DNA of 64,000 nucleotides, taken from positions 3,410,001 to 3,474,000 of the forward strand of contig NZ_PHUG01000001.1 of the NCBI RefSeq assembly GCF_002813325.1, read 5' to 3'. The position numbers were made by a program, and so were the translations under genes. Shown piece by piece: positions 19,177-26,936 of the stretch. Position 1 is the first letter of the stretch, and every line of letters starts with the position of its first letter. This DNA comes from Janthinobacterium sp. 64. Its GTDB lineage: Bacteria; Pseudomonadota; Gammaproteobacteria; Burkholderiales; Burkholderiaceae_D. A model generated the notes under the pieces. The model worked only from the letters and a program-made list of their open reading frames with translations. It was not told the DNA's origin and searched no databases.

Positions 19177-20322
19177 ATGAAAAAACTCTTAGCGGCACTG
19201 GCCTCCAGTGTACTTTTCCTATCCGCCGCCTTCGCCCAGAGCGTTCCAGCCCCGACCATCGCCGCCAAGTCCTGGCTGTTGCTTGACGCTACCAGTGGCC
19301 AGATCATTGCTTCGCAAGATCCGGACGCGCGCATCGAACCGGCGTCGTTGACCAAAATCATGACGGCTTACCTGACGTTTGCCGCCATCCGCGAAAAGAA
19401 ACTGGCGCTGGATCAAAAAGTGAATGTCTCGGTGCGCGCCTGGAAAGTCGATTCGAGCAGCTCGAAGATGTTCATCGACCCGGCCACCCCCGTGTCGATC
19501 GACGACTTGCTGCACGGCCTGATGATTCAATCGGGTAACGACGCCGCCGTGGCGCTGGCGGAAGCCGTTGCCGGCGATGAAGGCACGTTCGTCGTCCTGA
19601 TGAACCGCGAAGCGCAGCGCATGGGCCTGAAAAACACGCGTTTTGCCAATCCGCATGGCTTGCCTAGCCCCGATAACTATTCCACGGCGCAAGACTTGTC
19701 CGTGCTGGCCAAGCGCGTGATCGCCGATTATCCGGAATTCTACAAAATCGATTCCGTGAAAAGCTTTACGTACAACAAGATCACCCAGCCTAACCGCAAC
19801 CGCCTGCTGTGGCTGGACCCGACCGTCGATGGCATGAAGACGGGCCACACGGAAGCGGCCGGCTATTGCATGATCGCCTCGGCACGCCGTCCGGGCGGCA
19901 CCGGCGAGCGCCGTCTGATTTCCGTGGTGCTGGGCACCTCGTCGGACCAGGCCCGCACGCAGGAAAGCCAGAAGCTGCTGAACTGGGGCTTCCAGAACTT
20001 CGATACGGTCAAGCTGTACTCGAAAGGCCAGGCCGTGGCCACGCCGGAAGTGTGGAAGGGCTCGAAAGGCACCGTGAAAATCGGTTTCGCCCACGACGTG
20101 CTCGTCACCGTACCAAAAGGCATGGCTGCCAAGATGAAACCGGTGCTGGAACGCAAGGACCCGCTGGTCGCGCCTCTGGCTGAAAACGCGCCTGTCGGCA
20201 AACTGAAAATGATGGTTGATGACAAGGTTCTGCTGGAACTGCCTGTCGTGGCGCTGGAAACCATCAACCAGGCCACGATCTTCGGCCGCGCCTGGGATTC
20301 GATGCGCCTGTGGATGAAATAA
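19177..20322 (+). CDS. dacC: D-alanyl-D-alanine carboxypeptidase (PBP5/6 family)
   Basis: A 381-residue periplasmic penicillin-binding protein that trims the terminal D-Ala from peptidoglycan pentapeptides. The three active-site motifs are clear: SLTK with S57 and K60, SGN at 119-121 and KTG at 221-223. A signal peptide covers about 1-20 and the C-terminal domain ends in an amphipathic helix (TIFGRAWDSMRLWMK) typical of membrane association in this family. The ATG at 19177 is chosen because the signal peptide starts there; the 13 extra codons upstream are non-signal-like. An intrinsic terminator follows. The exact paralogue (dacA versus dacC) cannot be told; the symbol is a family label. Confidence 0.93.
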   Translation: MKKLLAALASSVLFLSAAFAQSVPAPTIAAKSWLLLDATSGQIIASQDPDARIEPASLTKIMTAYLTFAAIREKKLALDQKVNVSVRAWKVDSSSSKMFIDPATPVSIDDLLHGLMIQSGNDAAVALAEAVAGDEGTFVVLMNREAQRMGLKNTRFANPHGLPSPDNYSTAQDLSVLAKRVIADYPEFYKIDSVKSFTYNKITQPNRNRLLWLDPTVDGMKTGHTEAAGYCMIASARRPGGTGERRLISVVLGTSSDQARTQESQKLLNWGFQNFDTVKLYSKGQAVATPEVWKGSKGTVKIGFAHDVLVTVPKGMAAKMKPVLERKDPLVAPLAENAPVGKLKMMVDDKVLLELPVVALETINQATIFGRAWDSMRLWMK

Positions 20323-20341
20323 GTCTTTAGCGTTTTCCCAT

Positions 20342-20375
20342 AAAAAATGCCCGCAGCTGCTGCGGGCATTTTTTT
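20342..20375 (+). terminator. Intrinsic terminator after dacC
   Basis: A perfect GC-rich stem, GCCCGCAG/CTGCGGGC with a CTG loop, is followed by a run of T and preceded by a run of A. It lies 20 bases past the dacC stop and could work in both directions. Confidence 0.9.
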
Positions 20376-20470
20376 CGTCCGTCTCGCCGCCGCTGTCTCC
20401 GCAGCATGCTGTAGCGTAGCTGGCTATAATCGTGGCGTATCCCTTCACGCCACCATCAGAAAGCCAGCCC

Positions 20471-21397
20471 ATGAGCCATGCAATTCCCGCCAGCCTGCAA
20501 GCACCGCGCAGCCGTTTGAGTGCCAACGGCCCCGAACTGTCGCGCATCGTCGCCGGCATGTGGCGCATCGGCGAGTGGAATATGTCGGCGCAGCAGCGCC
20601 TGGCCTTCATCGAGCAATGCTTGGCGCTGGGCGTATCGAGTTTCGACCATGCCGATATCTATGGCGACTACAGCGCCGAAGGCTTGTTCGGCGAAGCGCT
20701 GGCCTTGCAGCCGGGCTTGCGCGACAAGATGGAGCTGGTCAGCAAATGCGGCATCAAGCTGCTCTCGCCACACCGCCCAGGTCATGCCATCCAGCATTAC
20801 GACACGAGCGCGGCGCACATCACCAGTTCCGTGGAGCAGACCTTGCGCCAGCTGCACACGGACCGCCTGGACTTGCTGCTGATCCACCGTCCCGACCCGC
20901 TGATGGATTTCGACGAGATCGCCGGCGCGTTCACCCAGCTCAAGCAAGCGGGCAAGGTGCTGCACTTTGGCGTGTCGAATTTCAGCCGCCACCAGTTCGA
21001 ATGCCTGCACCGGCGCTTCCCGCTGGTGACGAACCAGGTGGAGTTTTCGCCGCTGCACGTGGCGCCCCTGTTCGACGAAACCTTCGACGGCTTGCAGGAT
21101 GTGGGCGTGGCGCCGATGATCTGGTCGCCGCTGGCGGGCGGCCGTCTGTTCCAGGGGGGTGATGCGAATGTGGAGAACTTGCGCAATGTCATCAAGCAGA
21201 TCGCGGATCAACTGCAGCGGCCGTTTGCCAGCGTGGTGTTTGCGTGGATCATGCAGCTGCCATGCCGGCCCCTGCCGCTGACGGGCACGGGCCGCATCGA
21301 GGCCGTCGGCGTGGCCGTGGAAGGCACGCAGTTCACGCTCAGCCGCAGCGACTGGTTCGCCATCCTGCGCGCCGCACGCGGGCACGAGGTGGCTTAG
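20471..21397 (+). CDS. Aldo/keto reductase
   Basis: A 308-residue cytoplasmic NADPH-dependent oxidoreductase of the aldo/keto reductase fold, closest in feel to E. coli YdhF. The active-site Asp and Tyr are in FDHADIYGDYS, the Lys in MELVSKCGIKL, and the His region in DLLLIHRPDPL; HFGVSNFSRHQF is the usual family block. The ATG at 20471 is preferred to a start 13 codons earlier. A TATAAT -10 is found at 20425-20430. Its last four bases overlap the 3' end of the convergent pssA. The physiological substrate is unknown. Confidence 0.92.
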   Translation: MSHAIPASLQAPRSRLSANGPELSRIVAGMWRIGEWNMSAQQRLAFIEQCLALGVSSFDHADIYGDYSAEGLFGEALALQPGLRDKMELVSKCGIKLLSPHRPGHAIQHYDTSAAHITSSVEQTLRQLHTDRLDLLLIHRPDPLMDFDEIAGAFTQLKQAGKVLHFGVSNFSRHQFECLHRRFPLVTNQVEFSPLHVAPLFDETFDGLQDVGVAPMIWSPLAGGRLFQGGDANVENLRNVIKQIADQLQRPFASVVFAWIMQLPCRPLPLTGTGRIEAVGVAVEGTQFTLSRSDWFAILRAARGHEVA

Positions 21398-22251
21398 TCT
21401 ATTTCATCCGGGTCGTTGAAAACCTGGGGAAGCGCAATACCGCGCCAGCCCAGATACCACGCCAGGTTCAGCAGCAGCGTGGCGCCGATGTAGACGGCGA
21501 AGAACAGCGCGAAGAAGCTCGTTTTCAGCCACACGAGCAGGGCGATGGCAAGGATCAGCACCAGCACCGCGGCCAGGCTTTTCTTTTGCTTGGAGCTGGG
21601 AAAACGCAAGGTCGACACCATCAGGCTGCCCACGCCGACGAGCAGCAACATCAGCAGATAGCTGTGCAGCATGGAATCGATGGGCGCCGGCCAGGCCACC
21701 ACCACGGCCGCCACGCAGGCGGCCCCGGCAGTGATCGGCATGCCGACAAAATACAGCGGGTCGGTGCGCCCCACATTCACATTGAAACGCGCCAGGCGCA
21801 TGGCGCCGCAGGCAACAAAGAAAAAGCTGGCCATGCCGCCAAAGCGCAGCAGCAGCGGATCGTGCACGCCCATCTGCACAAAACCATAGCAGTACAACAA
21901 GACGGCCGGGGCACAGCCGAAATTCATCACGTCGGCGATGGAATCGAGCTGCACGCCGAACTGGGAACTGGTGTTCGTCAGGCGCGCCACATAGCCGTCG
22001 AGCGCGTCAAACACGCCGGCCAGCACCAGCAGCGCCGCCGCCAGGCGGTAGGCATCCGCGTCGCCCACCCGGGCGTTATCGACGGCAATGACGATGCTGG
22101 CAAAGCCGCAGGCTATCGACAGCAAAGTCACCATGCTGGGCAAGGCGTATTTGGCGCGCTGCAGGCGCGACTTGGGCAAGGTGTTCAAATTATGGGCAAT
22201 CAAAGTAGCGGGAATGAGGCAATGCAGCGGCAAACGCTGCGCTGCACTCAT
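21394..22251 (-). CDS. pssA: CDP-diacylglycerol--serine O-phosphatidyltransferase
   Basis: A 285-residue inner-membrane enzyme that makes phosphatidylserine, the precursor of phosphatidylethanolamine. The CDP-alcohol phosphatidyltransferase signature is complete: D82, DG at 85-86, AR at 89-90, G99, D103 and D107. About eight membrane helices are seen, and LPSMVTLLSIACGFASIV is typical of PssA type II. The frame opens 26 codons further upstream; the ATG at 22251 is chosen for an AGGG five bases before it. Convergent with the aldo/keto reductase gene. PgsA is an alternative for this fold, but the C-terminal half resembles PssA. Confidence 0.88.
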   Translation of the reverse strand: MSAAQRLPLHCLIPATLIAHNLNTLPKSRLQRAKYALPSMVTLLSIACGFASIVIAVDNARVGDADAYRLAAALLVLAGVFDALDGYVARLTNTSSQFGVQLDSIADVMNFGCAPAVLLYCYGFVQMGVHDPLLLRFGGMASFFFVACGAMRLARFNVNVGRTDPLYFVGMPITAGAACVAAVVVAWPAPIDSMLHSYLLMLLLVGVGSLMVSTLRFPSSKQKKSLAAVLVLILAIALLVWLKTSFFALFFAVYIGATLLLNLAWYLGWRGIALPQVFNDPDEID

Positions 22252-22402
22252 TCTACCCTGCGCAGCTGCGGTAGCGTCCGCGCACGAGCGCGCGACATAT
22301 CTTTTCATGGATGCGCTACTGCAGATCAAAATGCCTTAAAATCGATTCAGCGGGCAGCACGCCGGCCCCCACCTCTGTCCGCCCACCTATACAGGAGTCA
22401 AC

Positions 22403-23359
22403 TTGATTGTCTCGTCACTGCGTTGGAAACGCTGGATACCCGCCCTGCTGAGCGCAGCCCTGTTGAGCGCCTGTGGCGGAGGCGGCAGCGACAGCAGCAA
22501 TGTTGCGCAAAACACTTCGACCCCGGCCGGGCAGCTGGCACAGGAAGCGGGCGCTCCCGCCGTCAGCAACAATATTGCCACCGATGGTTTCAACTGGTTC
22601 AACTACCGGCGCAGCCAGATCGGCCTGGCGCCACTGGTGCGCAATCAGCTGATCGACAACGCGGCGCTCGGCCACTCCAACTATCTGAACAGCAATAATG
22701 TGGTGGTGCACAATCAAGTTAAAGGCAAACCCGGCTTTACCGGAGAAACACTGTATGACCGCCTGAGCGCGTCAAACTATGGCGTCACGTCCGTCTGGGG
22801 CGAAGTCATCGCGGGCGTGGCGACCAACTCCGGTTTCTACATGGCGGAAAACCTGATCACGGCCGTGTATCACCGCTTCCTCGTCTTTGAACCGATCTTC
22901 AAGGAAGGCGGCGCCGGGGCGGCCGTCAACAACAGCGGCTACGCCTATTTCACCACCGACCTGGCCGGCAATAGCCGCTACGGCCCCGGTTTGCCGGCCG
23001 GACAGATCGTCAGCTACCCGTTCAACGGACAGGTCAAGGTCGCCACCAGCTTTTCCAGCGATGAGGAAGAGCCCGATCCCGTGCCGAACCAGAACGTGGT
23101 CGGCTACCCGATCAGTGTCCATGCGAATTTCGACGCCACCCTCAGCGTGACGGCATTCACCGTGCGCCAGCACGGCGCCAGCGCGGATCTGGCGGTACGC
23201 CTGCTCAGCAAGCAGACCGATGCCATCAATACATCGCGCTCGGTGGCCGCCATCATCCCGCTGGCCCCGCTGCTGGCGGCCACGACCTATGACGTGAGTT
23301 TCATCGGCAAAGTCAATGGCGCGGACGTCGCGCGCAGCTGGTCATTCAGCACGCGCTAG
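22403..23359 (+). CDS. CAP-domain lipoprotein
   Basis: A 318-residue lipoprotein starting at TTG, with AGGAG six bases upstream deciding the start. The lipobox LSAC is followed by GGGGSDSS, a flexible linker. The CAP/SCP domain (about 55-200) contains NWFNYRRSQIGLAPLVRNQ, AALGHSNYL and the GE motif in FTGETLYDRL, then the family's cysteine-free bacterial layout. The C-terminal ~110 residues form an Ig-like beta domain (about 215-318) that may bind a surface partner. Bacterial CAP proteins are secreted or surface proteins of poorly known role. Confidence 0.87.
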   Translation: MIVSSLRWKRWIPALLSAALLSACGGGGSDSSNVAQNTSTPAGQLAQEAGAPAVSNNIATDGFNWFNYRRSQIGLAPLVRNQLIDNAALGHSNYLNSNNVVVHNQVKGKPGFTGETLYDRLSASNYGVTSVWGEVIAGVATNSGFYMAENLITAVYHRFLVFEPIFKEGGAGAAVNNSGYAYFTTDLAGNSRYGPGLPAGQIVSYPFNGQVKVATSFSSDEEEPDPVPNQNVVGYPISVHANFDATLSVTAFTVRQHGASADLAVRLLSKQTDAINTSRSVAAIIPLAPLLAATTYDVSFIGKVNGADVARSWSFSTR

Positions 23360-23452
23360 CGTGGCAAGCGGGCGCAGTGTCGAGCACGACAGGATGTAAA
23401 ATAGCGGTTCCTGCTTTACGACAGTGTCACGTTTTGGGGCTCTCTGCACAGC

Positions 23453-24088
23453 ATGCTGAAACCACACGCCACTTGCGATGATGATGCCGCCGTTGCGGCA
23501 TCCGACATGGTCCGTATTCTCGACGTCGAGAACGGACTGGGCCGCATTATGGGCGACCGCATCCTGTACCTGAAGATCTTGCGCCGCTTCCTGCACGACC
23601 ATGGCACCACGCCGTGCCAGATCCGCGCCGAATTCGACACGGGCAACTATGCTTCCGCGCGCCTGAAAGCGCATACCCTGAAAGGCGCCGCCGGCATGAT
23701 CGGTGCGCGCCACGTGCACGGCCTGGCGACAACCCTGGAGTCGGCACTGCGCGCGCAGGCGCCCGACCTGGCGCAGCAAATGCTGCAGCTGGAACTGGCG
23801 CAGGATCAATTGCTGGGCGCCGTCAGCAGCATGCTGGGCACGCCGGAGACCACCCACACGGCGGCGCAGGACGTGGCACCCGACCCGGCCGCGCCGGCCA
23901 TCCAGCTGCTGCTGGCGCGCCTGGCCAGCCATCTGCGCGAAGGCGACGGCGCGGCCATCGACATCCTGGAAAACTCGGCCAGCCTGCTGGCCGCCAGCCT
24001 GGGCGTGCACGTCTACCAGGAAGTGGCGGCCGCTGCGCACGAATTCGATTTCGATGGCGCGCTGGCGGCGCTGCTGCGGCGGCGCTAG
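23453..24088 (+). CDS. Hpt (histidine phosphotransfer) domain protein
   Basis: A 211-residue cytoplasmic protein. Residues 20-125 form an Hpt four-helix bundle, with phospho-accepting H74 in AHTLKGAAG. A second Ala/Leu-rich helical region (about 145-205) resembles a degenerate Hpt bundle without the His. Standalone Hpt proteins relay phosphate between hybrid histidine kinases and response regulators. No kinase is adjacent. The promoter probably includes gtAAAATagcggtt at 23396-23409. Confidence 0.85.
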   Translation: MLKPHATCDDDAAVAASDMVRILDVENGLGRIMGDRILYLKILRRFLHDHGTTPCQIRAEFDTGNYASARLKAHTLKGAAGMIGARHVHGLATTLESALRAQAPDLAQQMLQLELAQDQLLGAVSSMLGTPETTHTAAQDVAPDPAAPAIQLLLARLASHLREGDGAAIDILENSASLLAASLGVHVYQEVAAAAHEFDFDGALAALLRRR

Positions 24089-24106
24089 CGCTCAGCCCGC
24101 TACCGC

Positions 24107-24307
24107 TTAGCTGCTGTACTGCGCCTCTTCCGCATACGCCACGCCACAACTCTTGCAACAGAAACGGCGCACGGCATCGAGCGGCTTGTCGCAATACCAA
24201 CACGCGCCTTTCGGCGGCAAGGAGGCGATCAATTCCGGCATGGCGGGCAGTGGTCGCGCCACTACCTCACCCTCGCATTCCACGACATCCGGCTGTTTGC
24301 TGTCCAT
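24107..24307 (-). CDS. Small Cys-rich, probably zinc-binding protein
   Basis: A 66-residue protein whose second half has CWYC (36-39) and CCKSC (50-54), a treble-clef or zinc-ribbon-like arrangement, followed by GVAYAEEAQ. No family name recognised. An AGGAAGCGCC precedes the ATG. It is likely cytoplasmic, as no signal or membrane segment is seen. Conservation of the cysteine pairs makes it likely to be real despite the small size. Confidence 0.65.
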   Translation of the reverse strand: MDSKQPDVVECEGEVVARPLPAMPELIASLPPKGACWYCDKPLDAVRRFCCKSCGVAYAEEAQYSS

Positions 24308-24427
24308 GGCGCTTCCTTTCCTAGCGGCACTTCAAGGCCGCTCAGCAAGATTACGTCATTAAAGTTGATACGGTATGAGCATGCTCAATAGACCGCGCTC
24401 CCGTGGTATCCATGGCAGCAAATGGCG

Positions 24428-24997
24428 CTATTCGCGGCGAGGCTGGGTTTGCACACTCGGCCCCACAAGATCGGCCCGTTCCATGCAGTAAGGCTCCCAC
24501 TCTGTCTCCTGCCGCATGACGAAAGTCATATTGGCAAGACGCGCACCGTGCGCCTGGATGGCTTCCTTGCGCTGGGGTGTATTGACAAGCAAGGCCATCA
24601 CTTGAGCTACCTTGTTTTCATCCTCGGGGACCAGCTCGCCAAGGCCAGCCAGGCATTCACTGCTGCGTATCGCCATCGAATGCGCATGTGACGATTCCCT
24701 GGGTGTGGTGGCCAGAATAGCCGCCTGGCTGCTGATGGCAACATTTGCCATGCCCCGCAGCAGCCGGGCATCTCGCGAAAAATGCCGCAGCAGAAACAAC
24801 TCGACATCATCGCGCACGCCATTATCATTGCTATCAATACCGGCAAGCGTTTGTTTGCCAGCAGCACCAGGATCAGGCGGTAGCACAGTGTCGATCGTCA
24901 ATTGCAAAGGGGCGGCAGCCAAAACCGCGCCAGGAGAAACAAGCGCCAATGCGAAAAGAATAATAGCGGTGCTACGCGGGAATGAAGGATATGTCAT
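24428..24997 (-). CDS. Secreted hypothetical protein with Ca-binding-like loop
   Basis: A 189-residue protein with a clear signal peptide (about 1-27, cleavage after VLA-A). AGGAG five bases before the ATG supports the start. Residues 54-64 have the DSNDNGVRDDV run, an acidic loop like dockerin or EF-hand-type calcium sites (DxNDNGxxDD). The rest is helical with two cysteines that could pair. Family not recognised. It lies 48 bases after the displaced mnmE 3' end on the same strand, so it may be part of the displaced downstream context. Confidence 0.7.
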   Translation of the reverse strand: MTYPSFPRSTAIILFALALVSPGAVLAAAPLQLTIDTVLPPDPGAAGKQTLAGIDSNDNGVRDDVELFLLRHFSRDARLLRGMANVAISSQAAILATTPRESSHAHSMAIRSSECLAGLGELVPEDENKVAQVMALLVNTPQRKEAIQAHGARLANMTFVMRQETEWEPYCMERADLVGPSVQTQPRRE

Positions 24998-25045
24998 AGG
25001 AACTCCTGGTTGGGAATTCCGACTATAAAACCGTCACACGGCAAG

Positions 25046-25173
25046 CTATTGCTGTTCCGCAATCAATATGAATTTGCTTGCGGATACAGAGCCGGCTGAA
25101 ACCACATCCCATGAATCATCAGGCGAAAATTCACCCGTGGCGCTCGACAGTTGCACCTGCGCCAGGCGCAAAA
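25046..25173 (-). pseudogene. Displaced second copy of the mnmE 3' end
   Basis: The plus-strand stretch 25080-25173 aligns with the real mnmE 3' end at 25501-25595, roughly 80 percent identical with one single-base gap (hand alignment). On the minus strand it still reads [19 protein letters not shown], compared with [19 protein letters not shown] in MnmE. The gap then shifts the frame, which runs to a TAG at 25046. The last 18 bases equivalent to the mnmE end match at 14 positions. It begins 12 bases after the stop of the 99-residue gene. It cannot be a functional gene; it is a scar of duplication or integration. Confidence 0.85.
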
Positions 25174-25185
25174 CACCGCTGATGC

Positions 25186-25485
25186 TTATTTCCGAAAGCT
25201 CCTGACGGCATCATTCGCATGCTCGTCTATAATTTTTTGCCACTTCGGCTGTCCAGCATACTTGGCAGACAGCCGTTTCCACTGCTTCTGCGCCTGGCCG
25301 CACGATTGCTCGACGGCCTGCGTGATCTCGCGCTGGCGCGCCTTGTCGTTGTCATCCCATTCGCCGGCAAAGTGCTCGCACATCTGGGCGTTCTCGACGA
25401 ACCGGGCCACGTCGCGCGGCAACTTTTCCTGGGCGCCAGCCAGCATAGGCAGGCAGCCCAGCATGAAAGCGAGCACAAGCTTCAT
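25186..25485 (-). CDS. Small secreted hypothetical protein downstream of mnmE
   Basis: A 99-residue protein with a signal peptide (about 1-18, cleavage after AGA). The mature part is highly charged and helical, with two cysteines (36 and 62) that could form a disulfide. Family not recognised. The ribosome binding site AGGAGG overlaps the mnmE stop codon (TAAGGAGG) and the start lies nine bases after that stop, so it is translated from the mnmE message. It is bracketed by the two copies of the mnmE 3' end, suggesting it arrived with that event. Confidence 0.75.
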   Translation of the reverse strand: MKLVLAFMLGCLPMLAGAQEKLPRDVARFVENAQMCEHFAGEWDDNDKARQREITQAVEQSCGQAQKQWKRLSAKYAGQPKWQKIIDEHANDAVRSFRK

Positions 25486-25494
25486 CGAACCTCC

Positions 25495-26874
25495 TTATTT
25501 GCCGATACAGAAACGGCTGAAGATCACGCCCAGCAGATCGTCAGGCGAAAACTCGCCCGTGATGCTCGACAGCTGCACCTGCGCCAGGCGCAGCTCTTCG
25601 GCGAACAGGTCCAGCGACTGGTCATCCTGCGCCGCGTGCGCGGCGGCGATGTCGAGGTGCTTGCCGGCCGATTTCAAGGCAATCAAATGGCGTTCGCGCG
25701 CCAGGTACAGCGATTCGCCCGTCTGCTGCCAGCCCGCGATGCGCAACAGCTCGGCGCGCAGCAAGTCGATGCCGATGTGCTCGTGCGCCGACAGATACAC
25801 GTGCGTGGCGTCCGGCAAGCTGTCCACGCCGGGCTTGTGGCCGGACAGGTCAATCTTGTTCCACACGCGCACCACGGGCACGCCTTCGGGGAAGGCGGCG
25901 ACGATGCTTTCATCGGCCAGCGTGGGACCATGGTCGGCGTCGAGCAGGTGCAAAATCACGTCGGCCTTGCCGATTTCGCCCCAGGTGCGTTCGATGCCGA
26001 TGCGCTCGACGACATCGATGGTGTCGCCCGCGCTGCGGATGCCGGCCGTATCGATGATGTTGAGTGGAATGCCTTCGATCTGGATGGTTTCGCTGACCTT
26101 GTCGCGCGTGGTGCCAGCGATCGGCGTGACGATCGCCACGTCGGCGCCGGCCAGCGCGTTCAGCAGCGACGATTTGCCCACGTTCGGCTGGCCCGCCAGC
26201 ACGACATTCAAGCCTTCGCGCAGCAGCGCGCCCTGCGCCGCCTGCGCAAACACTTTATTGAGCGCTTCGATGACGGCTTTCAACTGGCCGCGCGCATTCG
26301 ATTTTTCCAGGAAATCGATTTCTTCTTCCGGGAAGTCCAGCGTCGCCTCGACCAGCATGCGTAAGCCCGTCACCTGCTCCACCAGCGCGTGGATGGTGTT
26401 CGAGAACGCGCCCGACAGCGATTGCGAAGCGGACTTGGCGGCCGCTTCCGTGGACGCGTCGATCAGGTCGGCCACGGCTTCGGCTTGCGCCAGATCGAGC
26501 TTGTCATTGAGAAAAGCGCGGCGCGTGAATTCGCCCGGCTCGGCCAGGCGCAAGCCGTTGTCCTTGCCCGCTTCGAGCACGCGCGCCAGCAGCAGTTGCA
26601 ACACGATGGGGCCGCCGTGGCCCTGCAATTCCAGCACGTCTTCGCCCGTGTACGACTGCGGGCCCTTGAAGTGGATGGCGATGCCCTGGTCGATGATGCT
26701 GCCGTCGGCTTCCGTGAACGGCAGATAGGTGGCGTGGCGCGGTTTGAGTTGCTGCGCGCCGAACAGGGCCGTCATCAGCGGAGCGAGGTTTTTGCCGGAG
26801 GCGCGTACCACGCCGATGCCGCCGCGTCCGGGTGCGGTGGCGATGGCGGCGATAGGGGAAGAGTCGAGTTTCAT
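25495..26874 (-). CDS. mnmE: tRNA uridine-5-carboxymethylaminomethyl(34) synthesis GTPase MnmE
   Basis: A 459-residue GTPase that, with MnmG, modifies U34 of certain tRNAs. The N-terminal folate-binding domain begins [14 protein letters not shown] and contains [18 protein letters not shown]. The G domain has Walker A GQPNVGKS (228-235), DTAGIR (G3) and NKID (G4). The C-terminus is FCIGK, with the essential Cys. Length and ends are normal for the family. It follows yidC in the usual betaproteobacterial order, with a terminator between them. The 3' end TTCTGTATCGGCAAATAA resembles the attB used by SGI1-type islands. Confidence 0.97.
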   Translation of the reverse strand: MKLDSSPIAAIATAPGRGGIGVVRASGKNLAPLMTALFGAQQLKPRHATYLPFTEADGSIIDQGIAIHFKGPQSYTGEDVLELQGHGGPIVLQLLLARVLEAGKDNGLRLAEPGEFTRRAFLNDKLDLAQAEAVADLIDASTEAAAKSASQSLSGAFSNTIHALVEQVTGLRMLVEATLDFPEEEIDFLEKSNARGQLKAVIEALNKVFAQAAQGALLREGLNVVLAGQPNVGKSSLLNALAGADVAIVTPIAGTTRDKVSETIQIEGIPLNIIDTAGIRSAGDTIDVVERIGIERTWGEIGKADVILHLLDADHGPTLADESIVAAFPEGVPVVRVWNKIDLSGHKPGVDSLPDATHVYLSAHEHIGIDLLRAELLRIAGWQQTGESLYLARERHLIALKSAGKHLDIAAAHAAQDDQSLDLFAEELRLAQVQLSSITGEFSPDDLLGVIFSRFCIGK

Positions 26875-26891
26875 GGGGGATATTGTAGATT

Positions 26892-26920
26892 AAAAAAAAG
26901 CCCGCGCGAGGCGGGCTTTC
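26892..26920 (-). terminator. Intrinsic terminator after yidC
   Basis: Read on the minus strand, AGCCCGC/GCGGGCT forms a seven-base-pair stem with a short GC loop, followed by eight T. It lies 17 bases past the yidC stop and ends the rpmH-rnpA-yidD-yidC operon before mnmE. Confidence 0.88.
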
Positions 26921-26936
26921 TGTTCGCTGGCCGGAA

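Noticed and set aside
21244..22698. 484-codon plus-strand frame over pssA and the CAP gene start
   Set aside because: It runs opposite pssA and out of frame with the CAP lipoprotein; no domain and no ribosome binding site.
24107..26900. A genomic island spanning 24.1-25.5 kb bounded by the mnmE copies
   Set aside because: Only the 99-residue gene lies between the two copies; genes beyond 25046 are outside the repeat and cannot be assigned to the element.
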